A stretch of DNA of 64,000 nt from Altererythrobacter sp. H2. Lineage in GTDB: Bacteria; Pseudomonadota; Alphaproteobacteria; Sphingomonadales; Sphingomonadaceae. The DNA is taken from NCBI RefSeq assembly GCF_035319885.1, contig NZ_CP141285.1:2046001-2110000 (forward strand), in the 5' to 3' direction. Below the pieces are notes generated by a model, which worked only from the letters and a program-made list of their open reading frames with translations, did no database searches and was not told the origin of the DNA. This document shows, piece after piece, positions 45,663 to 54,596 of this stretch. Within the stretch, counting starts at the first letter, position 1. Each line of letters begins with the position of its first letter. The position numbers and the translations under genes were made by a program.

Positions 45663-47828
45663 ATGAACCGTGTCCGACTCCTTGTCCTCAATGCAGCGCT
45701 TGGCGTGCTCGACTACCGGGTGCCGCAAGGGATGACGGTGGAACCGGGCAGCGTGGTGGTCGCGCCGCTCGGTCCGCGTCAGATTATCGGCATTGTCTGG
45801 GAGGCGGAACGCCTGCCGGGCGCGGAAGTGCCCGAGGCAAAGCTGCGCCCCCTGCTGGAGGCCTTGCCGGTTCCGCCGCTCAAGGCCCCCTTGCGCCGTC
45901 TGGTTGAATGGACGGCTGACTATTATTGCGCCCCGATTAGCGCGGTTGCGCGGATGGTCATTGGCTCGGGCAGTGCCCTGCGCGGCCCCGCCACCACCAC
46001 GGAGTATCGCCTCACCGGCCGGGAACCTGATCGCATGACGCCCAAGCGTGCCCAGGCGCTCGATGCGCTGCAAGGCGAACAGGCCACCATGCGCGAACTT
46101 GCCGAGCTGACGGGCGTTTCCGAGGCCGTTCTGCGCGGGCTCGCCTCGATGGGCGTGCTGGAGCCGGTCACGGTGGATTGCGACCGGCCCTATCCGCAAG
46201 CGGACCCAGCGCACACCGATGTCACGCTGAGCGCCGTGCAGGCCGAGGTTGCGGCCGAATTGGTCGACGCGGTCGAGGCCGGCGCCTTTGCCCCGTTCCT
46301 GCTCGACGGCGTCACCGGATCGGGCAAGACCGAGGTTTATGGAGAGGCCGTGGCCGCAGCGTTGCGGGCAGGTCGGCAGGTGCTGGTCCTGCTGCCCGAA
46401 ATCGCGCTGACCGAGGCTTTCCTGCGCCGGTTCGAGGACCGCTTCGGTGCGCCGCCGGTGACCTGGCATTCCTCGCTCAAGTCATCGGAACGCCGCCGCG
46501 CCTGGCGCGCGATTGCGGGGGGCACTGCGCAGGTCGTGGTGGGCGCCCGCTCGTCGCTGTTCCTGCCTTATGCAAACCTGGGCCTGATCGTAGTCGATGA
46601 GGCGCACGAGGTAAGTTTCAAGCAGGATGACGGCGTGCGCTACAACGCCCGCGACGTGGCCGTGATGCGCGCCCGGTTCGAACGCATCCCGGTGGTGCTC
46701 GCCAGCGCCACGCCTGCGCTGGAAAGCCTGCAGATGGCCGAAGCGGGGATCTACCGCAAGCTGGACCTGCCCGCCCGCTTTGGCGGTGCGCAGCTGCCGG
46801 AAATCGAATTGGTCAACCTGACCGAAGAGCCGCCCGAGCGCGGCCACTGGCTCTCGCCCAGACTGGCGGCCGCGCTGGCGGACCGGCTTGAGCGTGGGGA
46901 GCAGTCGCTGCTGTTCCTCAACCGGCGCGGCTATGCCCCGCTGACCCTGTGCCGCAAGTGCGGATACCGGTTCCAGTGTGCCAATTGTTCGGCCTGGCTG
47001 GTCGAGCACCGGTTCAGCCAGCGGCTCGCCTGCCATCACTGCGGGCATGAGGAAAAGCCGCCGCTGGCCTGCCCAGAATGCGGCGAACCGGACTGCATGG
47101 TCGCCTGCGGCCCAGGGGTGGAACGGATCGCGGACGAGGTCTCAGGCTTACTGCCCCAGGCCCGGATCGCGGTGGTTACCAGCGACACCCTTGGTTCGCC
47201 GGAAAAGGCCGCTGCCTTTGTCGCCGAAGCCGAAAGCGGCGCAATCGACGTGATCGTCGGCACCCAGCTGGTCACCAAAGGCTTCCACTTCCCAGAGCTG
47301 ACTCTGGTCGGCGTGGTCGATGCCGACCTCGGCCTCGAAGGAGGGGACTTGCGCGCAGCGGAGCGCACATACCAGCAGATCGCCCAGGTGGCCGGGCGGG
47401 CCGGGCGCGGCACCAAGCCGGGCGAGGTCCTGATCCAGACCCGCCATCCCGAAGCCGCCGTGATCGCCGCCCTCGCCGCCGGGGACCGCGACGCCTTCTA
47501 TGCCGCCGAAACCGAGGCCCGCCGCCATGCCGGTGCGCCGCCATTCGGCCGATGGGCTGCGATCATCGTGTCGAGCGAGGAAGAAGCCGAGGCCCGCGTG
47601 GCGGCCAACCGGCTCGGCGCAAGCAGGCCCGTCCTGCCCGATATCGCCGTGCTCGGCCCCGCCCCGGCTCCGATGGCACTGCTGCGCGGACGATACCGTT
47701 ATCGCCTGCTCCTCAATGCCCGCCGCAGCGCGCAGGTGCAGGACGTGATCCGCGCATGGCTTGCCCGCCTGGAGTTTCCGCGCGGGGTGCGGGTGAGCGT
47801 TGACATCGATCCCTACAGTTTTGTCTGA
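45663..47828 (+). CDS. priA: Primosomal protein N' (replication restart helicase)
   Basis: A 721-residue superfamily 2 helicase that reloads the replisome at stalled or collapsed forks. Residues 1-110 form the 3'-DNA binding domain; P-loop GVTGSGKT at 216-223; DEAH in VVDEAHEVSFKQ near 312; a zinc cluster with CRKCGYRFQCANC and CHHCGHEEKPPLACPECG; then the helicase C domain with GTQLVTKGFHFPELTLVG and AGRAGRG. Length and order are normal for PriA. Confidence 0.96.
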   Translation: MNRVRLLVLNAALGVLDYRVPQGMTVEPGSVVVAPLGPRQIIGIVWEAERLPGAEVPEAKLRPLLEALPVPPLKAPLRRLVEWTADYYCAPISAVARMVIGSGSALRGPATTTEYRLTGREPDRMTPKRAQALDALQGEQATMRELAELTGVSEAVLRGLASMGVLEPVTVDCDRPYPQADPAHTDVTLSAVQAEVAAELVDAVEAGAFAPFLLDGVTGSGKTEVYGEAVAAALRAGRQVLVLLPEIALTEAFLRRFEDRFGAPPVTWHSSLKSSERRRAWRAIAGGTAQVVVGARSSLFLPYANLGLIVVDEAHEVSFKQDDGVRYNARDVAVMRARFERIPVVLASATPALESLQMAEAGIYRKLDLPARFGGAQLPEIELVNLTEEPPERGHWLSPRLAAALADRLERGEQSLLFLNRRGYAPLTLCRKCGYRFQCANCSAWLVEHRFSQRLACHHCGHEEKPPLACPECGEPDCMVACGPGVERIADEVSGLLPQARIAVVTSDTLGSPEKAAAFVAEAESGAIDVIVGTQLVTKGFHFPELTLVGVVDADLGLEGGDLRAAERTYQQIAQVAGRAGRGTKPGEVLIQTRHPEAAVIAALAAGDRDAFYAAETEARRHAGAPPFGRWAAIIVSSEEEAEARVAANRLGASRPVLPDIAVLGPAPAPMALLRGRYRYRLLLNARRSAQVQDVIRAWLARLEFPRGVRVSVDIDPYSFV

Positions 47829-47927
47829 CCGTGCACGGACGGACTATCGACATTCCCCCTTGCAGCACGATAAGCAAAGCGGCGGCCGCCGAGAGGATCT
47901 GTGCCGCGCAGCTTTCGGGAGAATGCC

Positions 47928-48566
47928 ATGCTCACTGTCCACCATCTCGGGATTTCGCAGTCCGAACGCATTGTCTGGCTCTGCGAGGAGCTGGAGCTAG
48001 ACTACACGTTCAAACGCTATGACCGCCGCGCCGACAACCGGCTCGCACCTGATGAATACAAGGCGCTTCACCCCGCCGGCATGGCTCCGGTGGTGGAGGA
48101 TGACGGCATGGTGCTCGCCGAGAGCGGGGCGATTTGCGAATATATCGACCGCAAATACGGCGGCGGCAAGCACTCGCCGGGTCCGGAGCATCCCGATTTC
48201 GCCCAGCATTTGTTCTGGTTCCATTATGCCAACGGCACCTTCATGACCAACGGCATGATGCAGCTGATGCTGGCCATGGCTGAGCCGCAGAACCCGATGC
48301 CCGCCGGATTCGTCGCAGACCGGACCGCCAAGGCATGGGCTCAGGTCGAGGAACGGCTGGGCGAGGCTGAATTCCTCGGCGGCGGTCAACTGACTCTGGC
48401 GGACATCATGATGGTCTATTGCCTGACCACGGCGCGGATGTTCCGCGAATCCACGCTGGATGGCCTGCCCAACACTGCCGCCTATCTCCAGCGGATCGCC
48501 GCGCGGCCCGCCTACCAGCGCGCCTGGGCCAAGTGCGAGCCGGGCGTAGCGCCCAACCTGACCTGA
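47928..48566 (+). CDS. Glutathione S-transferase family protein
   Basis: A 212-residue protein with a thioredoxin-like N-domain (LTVHHLGISQSERIVWLCEELEL, and MAPVVEDDGMVLAESGAICEYI with the glutathione-contacting Glu-Ser pair) and an all-helical C-domain. It likely conjugates or reduces electrophiles with glutathione; the substrate is unknown. The ATG at 47928 follows GGGAGA and is preferred over an in-frame GTG at 47901. Glutathione synthetase is encoded about 3 kb further on (gshB), but not in the same operon. Confidence 0.88.
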   Translation: MLTVHHLGISQSERIVWLCEELELDYTFKRYDRRADNRLAPDEYKALHPAGMAPVVEDDGMVLAESGAICEYIDRKYGGGKHSPGPEHPDFAQHLFWFHYANGTFMTNGMMQLMLAMAEPQNPMPAGFVADRTAKAWAQVEERLGEAEFLGGGQLTLADIMMVYCLTTARMFRESTLDGLPNTAAYLQRIAARPAYQRAWAKCEPGVAPNLT

Positions 48567-48573
48567 CCGCAAA

Positions 48574-50136
48574 GTGAGCCCCCGCCCCGTCCTCGTTCCC
48601 TTGCTGGGGGACCAACTCAGTCACGGGCTGGCGTCGCTGCTAGATTGCGCTCCGGACAGTACCGTGATCCTGATGATGGAGGTGTGGGACGAGGCGACCT
48701 ACGTGCGCCATCACCAGCAGAAGATCGCGCTGGTGTTTTCTGCCATGCGCCATTTTGCACAGGAGTTGCAGCAGGCCGGGTGGACAGTCGATTACATCCC
48801 GCTGGATGCCGCCGGCAATTGCGGCAGCCTGATCGGTGAGGTCACCCGGGCCATCGAACGCCACAATCCACGTCTGGTGCGTGTGGTCGAGGCGGCTGAA
48901 TGGCGGGTGCAGCAGGCGATCGGCGAATGGGCCGACAAGTTCCCCTGCCCGGTCGAAGTGCTGGCCGATGACCGGTTCGTCTGCGCGATTCCCGAATTCG
49001 CCCGCTGGGCCGAGGGGCGCAAGGCGCTGCGGATGGAGTTCTTCTACCGCGAGATGCGCCGCAAGACCGGTCTGCTGATGGACGGGAAGGAACCTGCTGG
49101 CGGACAATGGAACTATGATGCGGACAACCGCAAGCCGCCCAAGGCCGGGCTGGCCTTTCCCGCCCGACCCCGGTTCGCACCCGACGCCATCACGCGCGAG
49201 GTGATGGCACTGGTCGCGGAGCGCTTCGGCGAGCACTTTGGCACGCTCGACACTTTCAACTGGCCTGTCACCCGCGCCGAAGCGTCAGCCGCGGCCGAGG
49301 TGTTCTTCACCCAGTGCCTGCCCCGCTTCGGCGACTATCAGGACGCCATGGTCGATGGGGAGGACGCGTTGTTCCACGCCCTGCTCTCCACCAGCCTCAA
49401 CCTTGGCCTGCTCGATCCGCTGGAACTGTGCCAGAGGGCGGAAGCGGAATACCGCAGCGGCCGGGCACCGCTCAACGCGGCCGAGGGGTTCATCCGCCAG
49501 ATCATCGGCTGGCGGGAATATGTGCGCGGGTTCTACTGGCTCAACATGCCGGGGCTGGCCGAAGCCAACGAACTGGCCGCCACCCGCCCGCTGCCCGAGT
49601 TCTGGTGGACCGGCGAGACCGACATGCGCTGCCTGTCGGAAGCAATCCGCAACACCCGCGACAATGCCTATGCCCACCACATCCAGCGTCTGATGGTGTT
49701 GGGCAACTTCGCCCTGATCGCCGGGATCGCCCCGCGCGCGGTGCAGGACTGGTTCCTGGCAGTCTATGCCGACGCCTACGAATGGGTCGAACTGCCCAAC
49801 GTCGCGGCGATGGCGCTCTATGCCGATGGCGGGACCCTGGCGAGCAAGCCCTATGCGGCGAGCGGCAACTACATCAACCAGATGAGCGACCATTGCCGCC
49901 GCTGCACCTACTCACCGGCGATAAAGACCGGCGACGGGGCCTGCCCGTTCAACCCGCTTTACTGGCACTTCATGGTCCGCAACCGCCAGCGGCTGGAAGC
50001 CAACCCGCGGATCGGCCGGATCTTCGCCACCTGGGACCGGATGGCCGAGGCCAGGCGCGACGAGTATTTCGCAAGCGCCGAGGCATTCCTTGACCGCCTC
50101 GAACCGGCCCGGCCCGGCTGGGCGCGCCAGCCCTAG
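48574..50136 (+). CDS. Iron-sulfur (FeS-BCP) photolyase/cryptochrome
   Basis: A 520-residue member of the bacterial PhrB/CryB group, which contains FAD, a lumazine antenna and a [4Fe-4S] cluster and can repair (6-4) photoproducts. N-terminus VLVPLLGDQLSHG and C-terminal FAD domain with EGFIRQIIGWREYVRG. The four cluster cysteines are C353 (MRCLSEAI), C441, C444 (HCRRC) and C457 (GACPF), each exactly three residues later than in Agrobacterium PhrB (C350, C438, C441, C454). The start codon is GTG; no strong ribosome site. Follows the GST gene after 7 bp, so likely co-transcribed. Confidence 0.92.
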   Translation: MSPRPVLVPLLGDQLSHGLASLLDCAPDSTVILMMEVWDEATYVRHHQQKIALVFSAMRHFAQELQQAGWTVDYIPLDAAGNCGSLIGEVTRAIERHNPRLVRVVEAAEWRVQQAIGEWADKFPCPVEVLADDRFVCAIPEFARWAEGRKALRMEFFYREMRRKTGLLMDGKEPAGGQWNYDADNRKPPKAGLAFPARPRFAPDAITREVMALVAERFGEHFGTLDTFNWPVTRAEASAAAEVFFTQCLPRFGDYQDAMVDGEDALFHALLSTSLNLGLLDPLELCQRAEAEYRSGRAPLNAAEGFIRQIIGWREYVRGFYWLNMPGLAEANELAATRPLPEFWWTGETDMRCLSEAIRNTRDNAYAHHIQRLMVLGNFALIAGIAPRAVQDWFLAVYADAYEWVELPNVAAMALYADGGTLASKPYAASGNYINQMSDHCRRCTYSPAIKTGDGACPFNPLYWHFMVRNRQRLEANPRIGRIFATWDRMAEARRDEYFASAEAFLDRLEPARPGWARQP

Positions 50137-51014
50137 CCCCGCCGCCACATCGGCGGCACCACATTGCCCTGCTTGTGCGCCTGCCACACCATCCACAGGC
50201 CCGCCCCGGTCGCCACCACCAGCGCGAAGACCGAGGCTTCCAGCCCGAAGGCCCCGCCGGTCAGCAGGTCGACGCCCCTCATCCCAGCTTCGACCAGCCC
50301 GTCAACCTCGATGCCCGACACGCTGACATCGAACACCAGCCCCTGAGTCAGGTTCCACCCGGCGTGAATGCCGATCGCCAGCCACAGCGAGCGGGTCAGC
50401 ATATAGGCCCCGCCGAGCAGGATGCCCGCCTCCAGCGCGATCGCGAAGGATGAGAACGCCGTCGCCCCCGGATTGGCCCAGTGGCCCAGACCGAACAGCG
50501 CGGAGCTGAACGCGAGTGCAATCCAGCTCCCGGCCAGTTCCTCGACAAAGCGGAACAGGATGCCGCGGAAGATCACCTCCTCCACGAACCCGGCAAAAAC
50601 GCCGCCAGCCATCAGGAACGGCAGCCAGCCCTCCAGCGTACCCCAGCCGAACACGCGATAGACGCCGAACACCGCTGCGGCCCCGACCACTACCGCGAAG
50701 ATTGCCGCCCCGGCGCCAAGGCCCAATGCCGTGTCGCCCAGCGCCCCGGCCATCGGCAGGTCGTCCTTGGGGTGGCGGCCCAGCCGGGCAACCACCAGCT
50801 TGTAAGCGAGGAACACTGCGCCCACCGCCACCAGCCCGCGCAGCACCGCGTCCGACCCTTCGCTCAGGCCCGGCGGCAAGGCGAAGTAGAGCGCCCATTG
50901 CGCCGCCCACAGCGACAGACCGACAGCCATCAGCCCCACCACCATGGCGACCAGCGGGAATTCCCAGATCTTGCGCCACAGCGGGCGGTCATCGGTGGCA
51001 ACGGTAGCGGTCAT
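50133..51014 (-). CDS. CPBP family intramembrane glutamic endopeptidase
   Basis: A 293-residue membrane protein with about eight hydrophobic segments. The ABI/CPBP catalytic motifs are present: EEVIFRG (FVEEVIFRGIL), FxxxH in LFGLGHWAN and HxxxN in HAGWNLTQG. The family includes prenyl-protein proteases of the Rce1 type and bacteriocin-immunity proteins; substrate unknown. The ATG at 51014 is preferred: it is preceded by a GAGGGA ribosome site; another in-frame ATG is at 51026. It converges on the photolyase gene with overlapping stop codons. Confidence 0.88.
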   Translation of the reverse strand: MTATVATDDRPLWRKIWEFPLVAMVVGLMAVGLSLWAAQWALYFALPPGLSEGSDAVLRGLVAVGAVFLAYKLVVARLGRHPKDDLPMAGALGDTALGLGAGAAIFAVVVGAAAVFGVYRVFGWGTLEGWLPFLMAGGVFAGFVEEVIFRGILFRFVEELAGSWIALAFSSALFGLGHWANPGATAFSSFAIALEAGILLGGAYMLTRSLWLAIGIHAGWNLTQGLVFDVSVSGIEVDGLVEAGMRGVDLLTGGAFGLEASVFALVVATGAGLWMVWQAHKQGNVVPPMWRRG

Positions 51015-51169
51015 GCGATCCCTCATGGTACAATTTGGCGCGAGGGAACGCATATCGCGCTTCCTGTCAATCCGCCCGGGCGGGATGTCCCGTTTCCGTG
51101 CGCTGACGGGGGCGATCCTTGCTGCCGGGTAGCCAGGATGGGACTTGCGCCCCCTTCCCTGTCATCGTC

Positions 51170-52120
51170 TCAGTTCAGGCGCGCCTCGATCGCATCCCAG
51201 ATCATACCCGGAGTGTCGGTGCCGTTGAAGCGGTCGATGGCAATGATGCCGGTTGGCGAGGTCACGTTGATTTCGGTCAGGTATTTCCCGCCGATCACGT
51301 CGATCCCGACAAAGATCAGGCCGAGCCGCTTCAGCTCCGGCCCCATGGCCGCGCAGATTTCCTCTTCGACCGCGGTCAGGGTCGTCGCCTCGGCATAGCC
51401 GCCGACAGCCAGGTTGGAGCGGAATTCACCCTCCCCGGGTTTGCGGTTGATCGCACCCGCCACTTCGCCGTCGATCAGCACGATCCGCTTGTCGCCCTGG
51501 GCCACTTCCGGGAGGAACGGTTGCACCATGTGCGGCTCAGGCCAGGTCAGGTTGAACACCTCGAACAGGGCGGAAAGGTTATCGCCCGATTCCGGCACCC
51601 GGAAGATGGCCTTGCCGCCGTTGCCGTGGATCGGCTTGACCACCACCGCACCGTGCCGTTTCATGAATTCGCGCACTTCGTCGGCCGACCGGGTGACCAG
51701 CGTTGGCGGCATGAACCGGCGGTAGTCCAGCACCATGACCTTTTCCGGCGCGTTACGGACGCTGCGCGGGTTGTTGACCACCAGGGTTTCCTGCTCGATG
51801 CGCTCGAGCAGGTGCGTGGCCGTGATATAGCCCATGTGGAACGGCGGATCCTGCCGCATCAGCACCACATCGACATCGCGCCCCAGATCGAGCCGCCGGG
51901 CCTCGCCTTTCTCGAAATGATCGCCGGCCACCGGCCGGACCGTTACCGGGTGGGCCAGTGCATGCAGCCGGTCGTTCTCATCGAGCGTCAGCGCGCCGAC
52001 ATCGTAATGGAACACCTCGTGCCCCCGCTTCTGCGCCGCAAGCATCAGCGCGAACGAGGAATCCCCGGCGATGTTGATCGATTCGATGGGGTCCATCTGG
52101 ACCGCGACGCGCAATGTCAT
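51170..52120 (-). CDS. gshB: Glutathione synthetase
   Basis: A 316-residue ATP-grasp ligase joining gamma-glutamylcysteine and glycine. Signatures include VAVQMDPIESINIAGDSSF at the N-terminus, VVVKPIHGNGGKAIF for the ATP-grasp loop and GIDVIGGKYLTEINVTSPTG at the C-terminus. The ATG at 52120 has GAGGAA eight bases upstream. The frame extends to 52264 but through the end of the yraN gene. It follows yraN on the same strand with a 10-bp gap. Confidence 0.96.
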   Translation of the reverse strand: MTLRVAVQMDPIESINIAGDSSFALMLAAQKRGHEVFHYDVGALTLDENDRLHALAHPVTVRPVAGDHFEKGEARRLDLGRDVDVVLMRQDPPFHMGYITATHLLERIEQETLVVNNPRSVRNAPEKVMVLDYRRFMPPTLVTRSADEVREFMKRHGAVVVKPIHGNGGKAIFRVPESGDNLSALFEVFNLTWPEPHMVQPFLPEVAQGDKRIVLIDGEVAGAINRKPGEGEFRSNLAVGGYAEATTLTAVEEEICAAMGPELKRLGLIFVGIDVIGGKYLTEINVTSPTGIIAIDRFNGTDTPGMIWDAIEARLN

Positions 52121-52130
52121 TCGGATTTCC

Positions 52131-52481
52131 TCAAGGCTGCCAGGCGTTGACGATGTGGCGCGGGAACAAGTTCGGCGCAAGCAGCAGCACGTCGATCCGG
52201 ATGTCCTCGCCATCTTTCGCATATTCGTGAGCGACCGCTTCGGCTGCCGCCGCCACCCGCGCAAGGCGGCGTTCGTCGATGGCGAGGTCCAGTTCGGCTG
52301 CGGTCGCTCGCCACTTCACTTCGACGAAGGCCACGACATTGCCGCGCTTGGCCACGAGGTCGATTTCACCGAGTGGGGTCTTGCGCCGCCGATCCAGGAT
52401 GCGCCAGCCCTTGACCTGGAGCCACAGAGCGGCTCGTCCCTCACCCGCACGGCCCTGTTTCTCCGCCCGCTGGCGCTTCAC
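52131..52481 (-). CDS. YraN family protein (UPF0102, nuclease-like fold)
   Basis: A 116-residue protein of the YraN family, which has a restriction-endonuclease-like fold. The core GEIDLVAKRGNVVAFVEVKWR shows the D...ExK motif typical of that fold, and a helical tail follows. Role unknown; it is often beside the rsmI and penicillin-binding activator genes, as here. It overlaps the end of rsmI by four bases, so the three genes rsmI-yraN-gshB form one transcription unit on the minus strand. Confidence 0.9.
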   Translation of the reverse strand: MKRQRAEKQGRAGEGRAALWLQVKGWRILDRRRKTPLGEIDLVAKRGNVVAFVEVKWRATAAELDLAIDERRLARVAAAAEAVAHEYAKDGEDIRIDVLLLAPNLFPRHIVNAWQP

Positions 52482-53332
52482 GGGCGGCCCAGTTCCAGCG
52501 CACGGGCATAGAGCACCTTGCGATCAAGCCGCGTCGCCTTTGCCACCTGCGCTGCTGCCTGCGACGGCTTCAGCGTAGCCAGGGCCTCGCGCAGCAGAGT
52601 GTCGGGATCAAGATCACCGGGCGGTGCCGAAGATGGCGGGCCGACCAGCAGCACAATCTCGCCCCTTGGCGGATGCGCCGTGTAATGCGCGGCCAATTCT
52701 TCCGGAGAGCCCGTGCGGCATTCCTCATGCAATTTGGTCAGCTCGCGCGCCACGCTCACTTCACGGCCAGGCAATGCAGCAGCAAGGGCAACGAGCGTTT
52801 TGACCAGCCTCGGCCCCGTCTCATAGAATACCAGCGTGGCAGGAACCGATGCGAGGCCGGCGAGCACATCGGCCCGCGCCTTCTCCTTGGTCGGAAGGAA
52901 ACCGGCAAACAGGAACCGGTCATTGGGCAGGCCGGACAGGGTCAGCGCCGTGATCGCCGCGCAGGCACCGGGCAGGCTGGTGACAGCAATCCCTGCTTCG
53001 CGCGCATCGCGGACCAGGCGGTAGCCCGGATCGGAGACCAGCGGCGTGCCGGCATCGCTCACCAGAGCGACCGCCGAATCCTGCATCAGGGCCAGCAGCC
53101 TGGCCCGGGCAGTTTCATCGCTGTAGTCGTCATAGCGCCACAACCGTTTCGAAAAGCCCAGATGTTTGAGAAGCTTGCCGGTCACGCGCGTATCTTCGCA
53201 GGCGACCAGATCGCACCGCTGCAAGACCTCGATCGCCCGCACGGTCATGTCACCAAGATTGCCAATCGGGGTGGCGACAATATAGAGGCCCGGTGAAAGC
53301 CGCTGGTCGGATAGATTGTGCGCCACGCGCAT
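52478..53332 (-). CDS. rsmI: 16S rRNA 2'-O-ribose C1402 methyltransferase RsmI
   Basis: A 284-residue tetrapyrrole-methylase-fold enzyme methylating the ribose of C1402 in 16S rRNA. The family pattern is clear: PGLYIVATPIGNLGDMT, CEDTRVTGKLL, VSDAGTPLVSDPGY and SLPGACAAITALTLSGL. The ATG at 53332 (MRVAHNL) is preferred; the frame runs ten codons farther to a TTG. It is divergent from the LpoA-like gene, 32 bp apart, and followed by yraN in overlap. Confidence 0.94.
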   Translation of the reverse strand: MRVAHNLSDQRLSPGLYIVATPIGNLGDMTVRAIEVLQRCDLVACEDTRVTGKLLKHLGFSKRLWRYDDYSDETARARLLALMQDSAVALVSDAGTPLVSDPGYRLVRDAREAGIAVTSLPGACAAITALTLSGLPNDRFLFAGFLPTKEKARADVLAGLASVPATLVFYETGPRLVKTLVALAAALPGREVSVARELTKLHEECRTGSPEELAAHYTAHPPRGEIVLLVGPPSSAPPGDLDPDTLLREALATLKPSQAAAQVAKATRLDRKVLYARALELGRP

Positions 53333-53364
53333 TGTCTTGGCGGTGCAATCAGGGAGTCGCAAGC

Positions 53365-54540
53365 ATGAACATAAGCCAGAGCTTCTGGAAAACAGGCCGC
53401 CGCGCCATGATTCTGGCCGGGGCGACAGCGCTGCTGTCGGCCTGTCAGGTCATTCCCAAGACCGGTCCTACTGTCGCCGGTCCGGCGCCCGACACCTCCG
53501 GGCCGAGCGCCGATGCGCTGCCGCAGGATGAAACCCGCCACCGCATTGCCCTGCTGGTGCCGATGAGCGGCGACAATGGTGCGGTCGGCCAGTCGATTGC
53601 CAATGCCTCGACCATGGCGCTGCTCGATACCAATGCCGACAATCTGCGGATTACTACCTACGATACCACCCAAGGCGCACGCGCGGCGGCGCGCAGGGCC
53701 GTGGCTGACGGTAACAAGCTGATCCTCGGCCCGCTGATGGCGGACGAGGTTGGGCAGGTTCTGACGGAAACGCGGGCGGCCAAGATTCCGCTGATCTCGT
53801 TCTCCAACGATCCCTCGGTCGTATCGCCGGATGTGTTTGTCATTGGCCATGTGCCGGACCAGTCGGTCGAGCGGACTGTGGCCTATGCCCGCCAGCGCGG
53901 CTCGGCGCGGTTTGCCGCCATTCTGCCCACCGGGGAATATGGCCGCCGGGCGGAAGCAGCCCTGCGGGCCTCGCTCGCTGCCAGCGGCGGGACGCTGGTA
54001 ACGATCGAAACCTACGACCGTGGCAACACCTCGATCGTCAGCGCAGCCCAGCGCCTGCGCCAGGCGGGCGGCTTTGACACGGTCCTGATTGCTGACAGCG
54101 CCCGGCTTGCTGCACTTGCTGCAGGCGAGCTGAAACCGCGCGGCGCAGGGGCAACCCAGTTGCTCGGCACCGAACTGCTGAGCGGTGATTCCGCCGTGAC
54201 CCGCTCCGCTGCGCTGCGGGGAACGTGGTTCTCTGCCGTTTCCGACAGCCGCTACAAGCGCTTCTCGGACAGCTACAGCCAGCGCTTCGGGGGCCAGCCC
54301 TATCGCATCTCCACCCTTGGCTATGATGCTGTCCTGCTGACTTTGCGGGTGGCGCGTGACTGGCGGGTAGGCCGCAGCTTCCCGACCGCGCAACTGCGCG
54401 ACGAAGGCGGATTTCTCGGCCTTGATGGTGCTTTCCGGTTCCGCCCGAGCGGAGTGGTGGAGCGGGCGCTGGAGGTGCGCGAGGTGCGCAATGGCGAGGT
54501 GGTCATCGTCAACCCCGCGCCCGAGGCTTTCGGCAACTGA
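53365..54540 (+). CDS. Penicillin-binding protein activator, LpoA C-domain-like lipoprotein
   Basis: A 391-residue lipoprotein: signal sequence with lipobox LLSACQ (MILAGATALLSACQ). After a Pro/Ala linker comes a periplasmic-binding-protein fold (IALLVPMSGDNGAVGQSIANASTMAL, LILGPLMADEVGQV, PLISFSNDPSVV) similar to the C-terminal part of LpoA and to Leu/Ile/Val-binding proteins. In gammaproteobacteria LpoA activates PBP1A from the outer membrane; in alphaproteobacteria the role is inferred. The ATG at 53365 gives the lipoprotein start; the frame is open from 53293. Divergent to rsmI, the usual neighbour. Confidence 0.85.
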   Translation: MNISQSFWKTGRRAMILAGATALLSACQVIPKTGPTVAGPAPDTSGPSADALPQDETRHRIALLVPMSGDNGAVGQSIANASTMALLDTNADNLRITTYDTTQGARAAARRAVADGNKLILGPLMADEVGQVLTETRAAKIPLISFSNDPSVVSPDVFVIGHVPDQSVERTVAYARQRGSARFAAILPTGEYGRRAEAALRASLAASGGTLVTIETYDRGNTSIVSAAQRLRQAGGFDTVLIADSARLAALAAGELKPRGAGATQLLGTELLSGDSAVTRSAALRGTWFSAVSDSRYKRFSDSYSQRFGGQPYRISTLGYDAVLLTLRVARDWRVGRSFPTAQLRDEGGFLGLDGAFRFRPSGVVERALEVREVRNGEVVIVNPAPEAFGN

Positions 54541-54547
54541 CGAAAAC

Positions 54548-54579
54548 GCCCGCGCGCCGCTTGTAGGCCGCGCGCGGGC
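54548..54579. terminator. GC-rich hairpin between the LpoA-like gene and parE
   Basis: GCCCGCGCGC (54548-54557) and GCGCGCGGGC (54570-54579) are perfect 10-bp inverted arms around a 12-base loop. On the plus strand no T-run follows, while GAAAAC precedes it, so it is a better terminator for the minus strand. It could act as a processing or weak termination point ahead of parE, 17 bp before the start codon. Confidence 0.45.
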
Positions 54580-54596
54580 CCCTATAGCCTTGCATC

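Noticed and set aside
48640-49236. Long open frames antisense to the photolyase and to other genes
   Set aside because: They overlap strongly supported genes and show the composition of reverse-strand shadows.
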